Shown one piece after another: positions 17,135 through 24,079 of a DNA stretch of 33,169 bases. Position numbers and translations under genes: made by a program. Source of the DNA: CAMAVH01 sp036500145 (lineage in GTDB: Bacteria > Pseudomonadota > Alphaproteobacteria > SMXQ01); assembly GCA_036500145.1 (NCBI GenBank), contig DASYCO010000021.1:1-33169 (forward strand), written 5' to 3'. The notes under the pieces are model-generated. The model worked only from the letters and a program-made list of their open reading frames with translations. It made no database searches and had not been told where the DNA came from. Numbering within the stretch: the first letter of the stretch is position 1; each line of letters begins with the position of its first letter.

Positions 17135-17150
17135 CTCAAGATATCTTGAG
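17135..17150. promoter_or_regulatory. Perfect 16-base palindrome upstream of secreted peptide 1
   Basis: CTCAAGATATCTTGAG reads identically on both strands. Its core, TCAA-N6-TTGA (17136-17149), recurs at 17652-17665 upstream of the second peptide gene at almost the same distance from the start codon (135 and 137 bases). A shorter palindrome, CGCAATTGCG, follows at 17167-17176. Likely an operator for a dimeric regulator. Confidence 0.55.
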
Positions 17151-17199
17151 GCCGACGCAATGCCGTCGCAATTGCGCCATGATCGGGCGCGAACATCCT

Positions 17200-17246
17200 C
17201 TCGTTCCGGCGCTCCGAGGCACGACCGACATCGCACCCGTCGCCGG
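17200..17246 (+). promoter_or_regulatory. Conserved upstream blocks of secreted peptide gene 1
   Basis: CTCGTTCCGGCGCTCCG (17200-17216) and CCCGTCGCCGG (17236-17246) recur exactly at 17720-17736 and 17757-17767 before the second peptide gene, at matching distances from the ATG (71 and 69 bases for the first block). They probably hold promoter or leader elements. No standard -35/-10 pair was recognised. Confidence 0.55.
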
Positions 17247-17270
17247 GTTTTTACAGAGAGGGTTTCCTCC

Positions 17271-17492
17271 ATGACGAACAAATTCCTCGCGGCCACCGCC
17301 CTGACCGCGTTGATCGGCACTGGTTTCGTGGCCCCGGCCTTCGCCGCCGACACGGCTCAGCCTGCCACCCCCACGGCGGCCAGCCCGGCCAAGGCGAAGC
17401 ATGACGCCACCAAGGCCCACCATGTCGCCAAGCACAAGGCGGACGGCGCCAAGGTCGACAAGACGAAGGTCGCGCCCGCGCCGGCTAAGTAA
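17271..17492 (+). CDS. Small secreted Lys/His/Ala-rich protein (peptide 1)
   Basis: A 73-residue protein. The first 25 residues are a signal peptide ending PAFA before ADTAQ, so a 48-residue mature peptide is predicted. The mature part is rich in Ala, Lys, Pro and Thr, with four His, and has almost no other complexity. It looks disordered and basic, somewhat like the acid-shock Asr type, but I cannot assign it. The ATG at 17271 is chosen over an upstream in-frame start because it gives the signal peptide and matches peptide 2. Both genes share signal, upstream blocks and terminator, so they arose by duplication. The gene lies between rdgB and hemW. Confidence 0.75.
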   Translation: MTNKFLAATALTALIGTGFVAPAFAADTAQPATPTAASPAKAKHDATKAHHVAKHKADGAKVDKTKVAPAPAK

Positions 17493-17526
17493 GTCGGCCA
17501 AGCAAGACAGCAAGACGTCTCCTGAT

Positions 17527-17553
17527 GTCCGCGCGGTAGACCCCCGCGCGGAC
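17527..17553 (+). other. 3'-UTR hairpin of peptide 1
   Basis: GTCCGCGCG (17527-17535) and CGCGCGGAC (17545-17553) form a perfect 9-bp stem with a 9-base loop between the stop codon and the terminator. Peptide 2 has no equally long counterpart here. It may protect the transcript's 3' end. Confidence 0.5.
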
Positions 17554-17573
17554 GACCACCGCCCTAAAGGAAG

Positions 17574-17602
17574 CGGGCCGCAAAAGCGGCCCGTTTTCTT
17601 TT
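17574..17602 (+). terminator. Rho-independent terminator of peptide 1
   Basis: CGGGCCGC-AAAA-GCGGCCCG is a perfect 8-bp stem with a 4-base loop, followed by TTTTCTTTT. The same 8-bp stem recurs after the second peptide gene. Confidence 0.85.
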
Positions 17603-17651
17603 GTGCGCGAGCTTTGCGGCGGCCGATGCCTCACCGCGCGTTCACGCCTGC

Positions 17652-17665
17652 TCAAACAAACTTGA
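17652..17665. promoter_or_regulatory. TCAA-N6-TTGA site upstream of secreted peptide 2
   Basis: TCAAACAAACTTGA keeps the outer half-sites of the palindrome found at 17136-17149 before peptide 1, while the six central bases have changed. It lies 137 bases before the ATG, compared with 135 for peptide 1. Conservation of only the symmetric half-sites is what a protein-binding site would show. Confidence 0.5.
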
Positions 17666-17677
17666 AGCAACGTGAAA

Positions 17678-17698
17678 GGCGAAAATCGCATTTTCGCC
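17678..17698. repeat. 8-bp inverted repeat in the peptide 2 upstream region
   Basis: GGCGAAAA (17678-17685) and TTTTCGCC (17691-17698) are perfect complements around TCGCA. It occupies about the same place as the palindrome CGCAATTGCG before peptide 1. On the reverse strand it ends in no useful T-run. It could be a second operator or a leader hairpin. Confidence 0.45.
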
Positions 17699-17719
17699 AC
17701 GATCCGGACCGACCTTGCC

Positions 17720-17767
17720 CTCGTTCCGGCGCTCCGCGGCGCGATCCCCCCTCGCCCCCGTCGCCGG
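17720..17767 (+). promoter_or_regulatory. Conserved upstream blocks of secreted peptide gene 2
   Basis: Exact copies of the 17-base block (17720-17736) and the 11-base block (17757-17767) seen before peptide 1, in the same order and nearly the same spacing. The sequence between the blocks has diverged, which points to selection on the blocks themselves. Confidence 0.55.
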
Positions 17768-17788
17768 CTTTCGTAAAGAGGTTATCCT

Positions 17789-18016
17789 ATGTCTAACAAG
17801 CTTCTCGCCTCGGCCGGTTTGGCCGTCCTGCTCAGCACCGGTTTCGTCGCGAACGCCTTCGCCGCCGATGACGCTCAGCAAGCCCAGGCTGTCGCCACCC
17901 GCGTCGGCGGCACGAACGTGAAGACCGGCGCCGAGCAGCACGCCCGCTACCACCACACCCAGTGGCACGGCGATTCCACCGCCGTGAAGAAGATGATGAA
18001 CGAGCCGACGCCGTAA
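17789..18016 (+). CDS. Small secreted His-containing protein (peptide 2)
   Basis: A 75-residue paralogue of the preceding peptide gene. The signal peptides align without gaps and cleave at the same place (NAFA before ADDAQ, residue 25); about 20 of the first 32 residues are identical. The mature 50 residues do not resemble peptide 1: they include HARYHHTQWHGD, with four His and one Trp, and a C-terminal KKMMNEPTP. A metal-binding or stress role is possible but not shown. It has its own upstream blocks and terminator, so each gene is an independent unit. The function is unknown. Confidence 0.75.
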   Translation: MSNKLLASAGLAVLLSTGFVANAFAADDAQQAQAVATRVGGTNVKTGAEQHARYHHTQWHGDSTAVKKMMNEPTP

Positions 18017-18042
18017 GCGGCGGCGCTTCGCCATCGAACGGA

Positions 18043-18071
18043 CGGGCCGCGCAAGCGGCCCGTTTTCGTTT
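18043..18071 (+). terminator. Rho-independent terminator of peptide 2
   Basis: CGGGCCGC-GCAA-GCGGCCCG is a perfect 8-bp stem capped by a GNRA tetraloop and followed by TTTTCGTTT. The stem is identical to that of the peptide 1 terminator; only the loop differs. Confidence 0.85.
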
Positions 18072-18121
18072 GCGCCATCTTTCGTTTGCAGATGCCGCCG
18101 GGGGCGCACCATATTGCCCCC

Positions 18122-19306
18122 ATGACACCGCCCCCCGCCACCGACCTGCCGCAGCTTGGGCTTTACGTGCATTGGCCGTTCTGCGTCGCCAAATGCCCCT
18201 ACTGCGACTTCAACAGCCACGTGCGCGACCGCATCGCCCAGCCCGACTGGCGCGCGGCCTATCTGCGGGCGCTGGAAACCGAGGCGGCGCGGCTGGACGC
18301 CCACGGCGCGAAGCGGCCGCTCGCCAGCATCTTCTTCGGCGGCGGCACGCCGTCGCTGATGGAACCCGAGACGACGGCGGCGATCATCGCGGCGGCGCGC
18401 CGCCTGTTCGGCTTCGAGGCCGACATCGAGATCACCCTGGAGGCCAACCCCAATTCCATCGAGGCCGGCCGCTTCGCGGGCTTTCGCGACGCCGGCGTCA
18501 ACCGCGTCTCGGTCGGCATCCAGGCGCTCGACGACGCGACGCTGAAGTTCCTCGGCCGCGCCCATGACGCGGCGCAGGCGCGCGCCGCCATCGCGCTCGC
18601 GCTCAAGACATTCCCGCGCGCCACCTTCGACCTGATCTATGCGCGGCCCGGCCAGACGGTCGCCGACTGGCGGCGCGAGCTGGACGAGGCGCTCGCCTAT
18701 GGCACTTCGCATCTGTCGCTCTATCAGCTCACCATCGAGAAGGGCACGCCCTTCTACGCCGCGCACCGGCGCGGCGACTTCGCGCTGCCCGACGAGGAGA
18801 CGGCGGCCGCGCTGTTCGAGGTCACGCAGCAGCGCCTCGCCGACGCCGGCCTCGCCGCCTACGAGATCTCCAACCACGCGCGGCCTGGCCAGGAGAGCCG
18901 CCACAACCTGATCTACTGGCGCAGCGACGACTATCTCGGCGTCGGACCCGGCGCGCACGGCCGCCTCACGCTCGATGGCGCGACCTATGCGACCCTGCGC
19001 AGGCACAAGCCGGAAGACTGGCTGGCGCAGGCGGCGCGCGACGGCATGGGCGCGCATGAGGAGACGCGCGTGACGCGCGACGAGCGCCTGTCGGAAATGC
19101 TGATGATGGGGCTGCGCCTGACCGAAGCCATTCCGCGCGCGCGCTTTCGCCGCATCGCCGGCGCGGAGCCAGAAGCGGTGCTCGACGCGCGCCGCCTGCA
19201 GCGCCTGATCGACGGCGGCTTTCTCAGTCTCGATGAGACGGGCCTCGCCAGCACCGTCGAAGGCCGCCAGCGCCTCAACGCCGTGCTGAGCGACCTGCTC
19301 GCCTGA
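18122..19306 (+). CDS. hemW: Radical SAM heme chaperone HemW
   Basis: A 394-residue radical-SAM family protein, long annotated as an oxygen-independent coproporphyrinogen oxidase but now understood as a heme-delivery protein. The N-terminal segment YVHWPFCVAKCPYCDFNSH has the cluster motif C21-x3-C25-x2-C28. FFGGGTPSLM, ITLEANPNSIE and VSVGIQALDD are the following radical-SAM strands. A HemN C-terminal domain ends it (SEMLMMGLRLTEAI). The ATG at 18122 is chosen because the family N-terminus begins here; 12 upstream codons are open. It sits behind the peptide 2 terminator, so it needs its own promoter. Confidence 0.95.
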   Translation: MTPPPATDLPQLGLYVHWPFCVAKCPYCDFNSHVRDRIAQPDWRAAYLRALETEAARLDAHGAKRPLASIFFGGGTPSLMEPETTAAIIAAARRLFGFEADIEITLEANPNSIEAGRFAGFRDAGVNRVSVGIQALDDATLKFLGRAHDAAQARAAIALALKTFPRATFDLIYARPGQTVADWRRELDEALAYGTSHLSLYQLTIEKGTPFYAAHRRGDFALPDEETAAALFEVTQQRLADAGLAAYEISNHARPGQESRHNLIYWRSDDYLGVGPGAHGRLTLDGATYATLRRHKPEDWLAQAARDGMGAHEETRVTRDERLSEMLMMGLRLTEAIPRARFRRIAGAEPEAVLDARRLQRLIDGGFLSLDETGLASTVEGRQRLNAVLSDLLA

Positions 19307-19335
19307 CGTTCGAACGCGCTGGTTGGCCGGACGCG

Positions 19336-20721
19336 CTAGTTGGAGAGGTCTTCGAACGTCGCGGGGGCCGGGCTGACGACGCGCGAGCTGCGCGCGCCGA
19401 TTTCCTTCACCGCAAGGCCGCGTTCGGTGAGGCCGGCCGGCGTCAGGCGGAAGATGCCGTCGACGCCGGAGAAGCCGTTCGGCTGAACGAGGGCTTCGGG
19501 CGAGAAGCGCGTCGCCATGTCGCCGCGCGCCAGCACGGCGGCAAGCGCCGCCGCGTCGTAGCCGAGCGAGGCGCGCGCCGGCGGCACGCTGCCGTAGAGC
19601 TTGCGGTAAGCGGCGGCGAAGTCGGCGCGCGGCGCGTCGGGCGTCGCCGGATACCAGCCGCCGATCAAGGCCGGCTCGGTCCAGACTTCCGGCTCGTCCC
19701 ACTCCACCGTGCCAAGCGCATGCACCTTGCGCGTGTCGACGTCGTAGAAAGGCAGCAAGGGCGCGATGGCCTTGATGCGGGCGCCGCTCTCGGGGATCAC
19801 GATGGCGTCGAAGTCGACGTCGCCATAGGTCTCGAGCCGGTCGAGGCGGCGCAGCGCCAGCTTCGAGGCCTCGTCGTCGCGCGACGCCAGCTCCTGGCGC
19901 TGCGTGCGCAGCGCGGCGCGGCGCGCGTCGTAGTTGGTCAGGCGGCGCACCACCGGCGAGACGAGGTTGGTCGCGGCGGACGCGTCGTAGCTCGCGACCT
20001 GGGAGAGGGTGCCGCCGACTTTCGTCACGGCGGCGCGCACGGCATCGGCGATGCGCTGGCCGTAGACCGAATCGGGCACCAGGGCGGCGAAGCGCTCGGC
20101 GCCCCGGCTGCTGGCGTAGGCGACGACGCGGTCGACCTGCATCTCCGGCGTGAAGCCGAGGATGTAGACGCCGTTGCCGGCGGCGGCGTAGTCATTGGTG
20201 AAGGCGACGACCGGCACGCCGCGCTCGCGCGCCACCGGGGCCACCGCCGCCACGTCGGCGGAGAACAGGGGACCGAGCAGCAGCTGCGCGCCATTGGCGA
20301 GTGCGTCCGTCGCTGCGGCGACGGCGCCTTCGGGCGTGCCCTTGGTGTCGCGCGGGATCAGAACCACGTCGGCGCCGCCATCGGGAACGGCAAGGTCGAA
20401 CAGCGCCATCTGGGCGGCGTTGAGCAGCGCCTGGCCGAAGTCCGACCCGGGACCGCTGAGCGGCACGAGGAAGCCGACGGTGACCGAATCATGCATCCCC
20501 GGCGGCGGCGTCAGCTGCAGATTGCTCTCGGGCGCCGGCATCGGCGCGGGCGCTGCGGTCGCCGGCGGCGCGGCGACGGCGGCTTGCGGCGGCACGGGCT
20601 GCGGCTTTAACCTCGCCGGCTGCTGACAGGCGGCGAGCGGCGCGACAAGCAGCGCCAAAAGCAGCAAACGGGCTGCAAGCAAACGTGCGAAGATCGACGG
20701 AGAGGGCAGCCGGAGGGCCAT
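19336..20721 (-). CDS. LpoA-like penicillin-binding protein activator (lipoprotein)
   Basis: A 461-residue lipoprotein with a periplasmic-binding-protein type 1 fold. The signal ends in the lipobox P-L-A-A-C, followed by a Pro/Ala-rich linker. The core begins VTVGFLVPLSGPGSDFGQALLNAAQMALFD and includes LLLGPLFSADVAAVAPVARERGVPVVAFTND. This is the COG3107/YraM type, whose E. coli member activates PBP1A. Alphaproteobacterial members lack the N-terminal TPR domain, as here. An in-frame GTG start exists 12 bases upstream (20733) with AGGAT before it. The gene is divergent from rsmI with almost no space between them. Confidence 0.85.
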   Translation of the reverse strand: MALRLPSPSIFARLLAARLLLLALLVAPLAACQQPARLKPQPVPPQAAVAAPPATAAPAPMPAPESNLQLTPPPGMHDSVTVGFLVPLSGPGSDFGQALLNAAQMALFDLAVPDGGADVVLIPRDTKGTPEGAVAAATDALANGAQLLLGPLFSADVAAVAPVARERGVPVVAFTNDYAAAGNGVYILGFTPEMQVDRVVAYASSRGAERFAALVPDSVYGQRIADAVRAAVTKVGGTLSQVASYDASAATNLVSPVVRRLTNYDARRAALRTQRQELASRDDEASKLALRRLDRLETYGDVDFDAIVIPESGARIKAIAPLLPFYDVDTRKVHALGTVEWDEPEVWTEPALIGGWYPATPDAPRADFAAAYRKLYGSVPPARASLGYDAAALAAVLARGDMATRFSPEALVQPNGFSGVDGIFRLTPAGLTERGLAVKEIGARSSRVVSPAPATFEDLSN

Positions 20722-20750
20722 GATGATGAACACGCGGGGGAAATCCTAGA

Positions 20751-21761
20751 TTGGCTCAAGGTAAACAGAGCGGCGCATCAAGTAAACCGGCGGCTCGGGG
20801 CCCCAAGCCTAGCACGCCGCGCGACGCCGCGAGCCCGGAACCCGACGATTTGACGCCTGTCGGAGCGGACGGCGACGAGCTCGTCGACGAATCCGCCGGC
20901 CGGCCGGCCTCCGGCACGCTGCCGCCGGGCCTCTATGTCGTCGCGACGCCGATCGGCAACGCCGCCGACATCACGCTGCGCGCGCTGGAGGTGCTGAAAG
21001 GCGTCGACACCATCGCCTGCGAAGACAGCCGCGTGACCATGAAGCTGATGGCGCGCCACGGCGTCGGCACCAAGCTGATCCCCTACCACGAGCACAACGC
21101 CGCCGAGATGCGGCCCAAGCTGCTGGCGGGCCTGCGGCGCGGCGCGCGCATCGCGCTGGTTTCCGACGCCGGCACGCCGCTCGTCTCCGACCCCGGCTAC
21201 AAGCTGGTGCGCGAAGCCATCGCCGAAGGCCTGGCCGTCGTGCCGCTGCCGGGGCCCTCCGCCCCGCTGGCGGCGCTGATCGTCTCCGGCCTGCCGAGCG
21301 ACCGCTTCCTCTTCGCCGGCTTCCTGCCGCCGAAGAGCGCCGCCCGGCGCACCGCCTTGAGCGAGCTGGCCGCCGTGCCGGCCACCCTGCTGCTGTTCGA
21401 ATCGGCCCAGCGCCTCGCCGAGAGCCTGGCCGACATGGCCGCCGTGCTGGGCGACCGGCCCGCCGCCGTGTCGCGCGAGCTGACCAAGCTCTATGAGGAG
21501 ACGCGCCGGGGCGGCTTGGCCGAACTGGCCGCCCACTACGCCGAAGCGGGGCCGCCCAAGGGCGAGATCGTCATCGTCATCGGCGGGGCGAGCGCCGAAT
21601 CCCAGGCGGTCAGCGCCGAGGCGCTCGACGCCCAGCTGCAGGCCGCGCTGGCCTCGGCCAGCGTCAAGGACGCCGCCGCGACGGTCGCCGCCGCCACCGG
21701 CCTGCCGCGCAAGCAGGTCTACGCCCGCGCGCTCGCCCTGAAGGCCGCCGCCCAGAGATGA
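20751..21761 (+). CDS. rsmI: 16S rRNA (cytidine1402-2'-O)-methyltransferase RsmI
   Basis: A 336-residue SAM-dependent tetrapyrrole-methylase-fold enzyme that modifies C1402 of 16S rRNA. The core starts at about residue 60 with PPGLYVVATPIGNAADITLRALEVL and continues with ACEDSRVT, LVSDAGTPLVSDPGYKLV and LPGPSAPLAALIVSGLP, all diagnostic. The 60 residues before it are low-complexity and unusual for the family. No ATG is available: the longest form begins at TTG 20751 behind GGGGGA, and another TTG occurs at 20850. The true start is therefore uncertain. It is followed after 10 bases by yraN. Confidence 0.93.
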   Translation: MAQGKQSGASSKPAARGPKPSTPRDAASPEPDDLTPVGADGDELVDESAGRPASGTLPPGLYVVATPIGNAADITLRALEVLKGVDTIACEDSRVTMKLMARHGVGTKLIPYHEHNAAEMRPKLLAGLRRGARIALVSDAGTPLVSDPGYKLVREAIAEGLAVVPLPGPSAPLAALIVSGLPSDRFLFAGFLPPKSAARRTALSELAAVPATLLLFESAQRLAESLADMAAVLGDRPAAVSRELTKLYEETRRGGLAELAAHYAEAGPPKGEIVIVIGGASAESQAVSAEALDAQLQAALASASVKDAAATVAAATGLPRKQVYARALALKAAAQR

Positions 21762-21771
21762 CGGCCGCTCC

Positions 21772-22134
21772 ATGACCGAGCGGCGGCGCAAGGCCTGGCG
21801 GGCGGGACAGCGCGGCGAGCGTCTCGCGGTGTGGCGGCTGCGCCTGGCCGGCTGGCGCATCCTGGCGCGCGACTGGCGCTGCCCGGCCGGCGAGATCGAC
21901 ATCGTGGCGCAGCGCGGCCGGCTCGTCCTCTTCGTCGAGGTCAAGGCGCGCAGCGACGCCGGGCTTGCCGGCGAAGCCATCGGCCGCCGCCAGCAGGGCC
22001 GCATCGCCGGCGCCGCGGCGCTGTTCCTCGCCCGCCATCCGCATCTGGCCGGCCACGACGCCCGCTTCGACGCCATGCTGGTGGCGCCCTGGCGCTGGCC
22101 CGTCCATCTGCGCGACGCCTGGCGGCAGGATTAA
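21772..22134 (+). CDS. yraN: UPF0102 YraN family protein
   Basis: A 120-residue protein with the endonuclease-like fold of the UPF0102 family. The conserved core AGEIDIVAQRGRLVLFVEVKAR holds the D-x-n-E-V-K residues of the PD-(D/E)XK type active site. Its biological role is not established. The ATG is 10 bases after the rsmI stop, and the two are usually neighbours, so they are probably co-transcribed. The length is standard. Confidence 0.93.
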   Translation: MTERRRKAWRAGQRGERLAVWRLRLAGWRILARDWRCPAGEIDIVAQRGRLVLFVEVKARSDAGLAGEAIGRRQQGRIAGAAALFLARHPHLAGHDARFDAMLVAPWRWPVHLRDAWRQD

Positions 22135-22147
22135 GCCGGCGATTTCC

Positions 22148-22163
22148 GGCGCGAATTCGCGCC
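22148..22163. repeat. Perfect 16-base palindrome after yraN
   Basis: GGCGCGAATTCGCGCC is fully self-complementary and lies 14 bases after the yraN stop. It could be an operator for the following lipoprotein gene or, as RNA, a tight hairpin with too small a loop to be stable at its centre. No T-run follows. Confidence 0.4.
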
Positions 22164-22252
22164 GCCCGATCGGCCTGCGTCTAAATTTGGCCATGGTTCG
22201 CGGCCAACGTCCAAGATAGGCCGCGCCCGCAGACTGGACATCGCCGGCCTGA

Positions 22253-22258
22253 TATAAG
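22253..22258 (+). promoter_or_regulatory. Candidate -10 box before the BON lipoprotein
   Basis: TATAAG occurs 20 bases before the ATG at 22279, in an otherwise GC-rich gap. No convincing -35 is present at 16-18 bases upstream. A TGGACA lies closer (12-base spacer), which is too short. Weak evidence. Confidence 0.3.
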
Positions 22259-22278
22259 ACTCTCGCGCAAACCACGAG

Positions 22279-23061
22279 ATGGCCTCCATGACCGCTGCAC
22301 GCTTCCTTTCCGCCGCCCGTCCCCTCCTCCTCACCGCATCTCTCGGCCTCGCCCTGCTTGCCGGCGCCTGCACGCCGGTCGACCTCGCGGTCGGCGCCGG
22401 CGCCACCGCCGCCGTCAGCGCCTCGCAGGAACGCGGCCTCGAAGGCGGCGCCAGCGACACCTCCATCCGCACGGCGATCAACTACCTCTGGCTCGACTAT
22501 TCGGCCGACATGTACCACCAGCTCAACCTGCAGGTGTACGAAGGCCGCGTGCTGCTGACCGGCGTGCTGTCGAGCGAGGCCTTCCGCGCCGAAGCGGTGG
22601 CGCGCGCCTGGCGCGCCAAGGGCGTGAAGGAAGTGATCGACGAGACGGTGGTCGACAAGTCCGGCAACACCGGCAGCTTCGCGCGCGACCAGTGGATCAC
22701 GGCGCAGCTCAAGAGCAAGCTGCTGTTCGACAAGAACGTCTTCTCGGTGAACTACTCCTTCGAGACGGTGCGCGGCGTCGTCTACATGCTCGGCGTGGCC
22801 CAGGACCAGTCCGAGCTGGAGATCGTCCTCAACTACGCGCGCAACATCGAATATGTGCAGCGCGTGGTGAACCATGTGCTGCTGAAGGACGACCCGCGCC
22901 GCGCCAACAACGGCAACAAGCCCGCAGGCAACACCAACGCGCCGGCGACGGCGCCCGCGTCTTCCTCCGCGCCCGCCGACGCGACGCCCTTGCCGAGCGA
23001 CGGCACGCCTGCCGCCGCGCCGCGCGATGGCGGCACCATTCGCACCGAATCGCTGGACTAG
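22279..23061 (+). CDS. BON-domain lipoprotein (DolP/OsmY-like)
   Basis: A 260-residue envelope protein. The N-terminal signal ends in an A-G-A-C lipobox-like motif (Cys31 counted from this start; a second ATG lies three codons in). Two BON domains follow: about 62-130 (LNLQVYEGRVLLTGVLSS, then VKEVIDETVV) and about 135-212 (SVNYSFETVRGVVYMLGVAQDQSELEIVLNYAR). The tail is a Pro/Ala/Ser-rich disordered stretch. It corresponds in layout to E. coli DolP (YraP), a lipoprotein for outer-membrane integrity that also lies in the rsmI/lpoA/yraN cluster. The exact role here is inferred from that synteny. Confidence 0.88.
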   Translation: MASMTAARFLSAARPLLLTASLGLALLAGACTPVDLAVGAGATAAVSASQERGLEGGASDTSIRTAINYLWLDYSADMYHQLNLQVYEGRVLLTGVLSSEAFRAEAVARAWRAKGVKEVIDETVVDKSGNTGSFARDQWITAQLKSKLLFDKNVFSVNYSFETVRGVVYMLGVAQDQSELEIVLNYARNIEYVQRVVNHVLLKDDPRRANNGNKPAGNTNAPATAPASSSAPADATPLPSDGTPAAAPRDGGTIRTESLD

Positions 23062-23094
23062 CGTGAAGGCGGTCCGCCCCATGACCAAGGGTTC

Positions 23095-23973
23095 ATGACC
23101 GGCGGCCTGCCCGCCAGCAAGGACATCGAAGCGGCGCTCGCCGGCCTCGCCACCGTGCCCGACGACGACGTGGACCTCGCCGAGACCGCGCTGATGCTGG
23201 CGGCGCTCGAGCGCCCGCGCGTCGCCTTCGAGCGCTACCGCCTGCATCTCGCAGACCTCGCCGAAGCCGTCGGCCGCGAAGCGATGCGCCGGCGCGGCGA
23301 CATTCCGCCGTTCCGCGAAGACGCCAAGTTCGAGCTCGACGCGCGCATCGGCGCGCTCATCGCCGTCATCGCCGAGGCGAACGGCTACCGCGGCGACGAG
23401 CTGACCTACGACGACCTGCAGAACGCCAACCTGATGCGCGTCATCGACCGGCGGCGCGGCCTGCCGGTGGCGCTCGGCATCCTCTACATCCACGCCGCGC
23501 GCGCCCAGGGCTGGAGCGCCCATGGATTGAACTTCCCAGCGCATTTCCTCGTCGCGCTGGAGATCTCCGGCGAGCGTGCCATCGTCGATCCGTTCCGCGG
23601 CACGCGGGTGGGCGACGCCGGCGCGCTGCGCAGCCTGCTCAAGACCGTGCTGGGCGCCGACGCTGAACTCAGCCCGGCCCATTGCGCGACGCTCGCCAAC
23701 CGCGCCGTGCTGCTGCGCCTGCAGAACAACATCAAGAGCCGCCTCGCCGCCCAGGGGCGCAGCGAGAAGGCCGCCGCCGTGGTCGACCGCATGCTGCTCT
23801 TCGCGCCGAACCAGGCCGCGCTCTGGCAGGAGGCCGGCGCGCTGCATGCCAAGATCGGCAACCTGCGCGCCGCCGCCGCCGCGCTCGAACGCTTCATGGA
23901 GCTGACGCGCGATCCCGTCGCCCGCGCGCAGGCGGCGCAAGCCCTCCAGGCGCTGCGCCGCCAGATGAATTGA
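23095..23973 (+). CDS. SirB1/transglutaminase-like protein with TPRs
   Basis: A 292-residue protein of the COG2912/SirB1 family. The central transglutaminase-like core (about 80-200) reads DLQNANLMRVIDRRRGLPVALGILYIHAAR, then FPAHFLVAL and IVDPFRG. It keeps the His and Asp of the old triad but has no Cys at the nucleophile position, as in the rest of this family, so it is probably not a working protease. The C-terminal 80 residues are TPR-like helices. The function is poorly known. It starts 33 bases after the BON gene with AAGGG before the ATG and precedes gshB. Confidence 0.87.
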   Translation: MTGGLPASKDIEAALAGLATVPDDDVDLAETALMLAALERPRVAFERYRLHLADLAEAVGREAMRRRGDIPPFREDAKFELDARIGALIAVIAEANGYRGDELTYDDLQNANLMRVIDRRRGLPVALGILYIHAARAQGWSAHGLNFPAHFLVALEISGERAIVDPFRGTRVGDAGALRSLLKTVLGADAELSPAHCATLANRAVLLRLQNNIKSRLAAQGRSEKAAAVVDRMLLFAPNQAALWQEAGALHAKIGNLRAAAAALERFMELTRDPVARAQAAQALQALRRQMN

Positions 23974-24079
23974 TCGTGTGCGTGCCACCGTCCCGCGCCG
24001 CGGCCCTGGCCTATCCGCCGGGCAAGCGGCATAATCGCGCCGCCTTCGCCGCACTGTCTTCCCCACGGAGTTACGCCGA

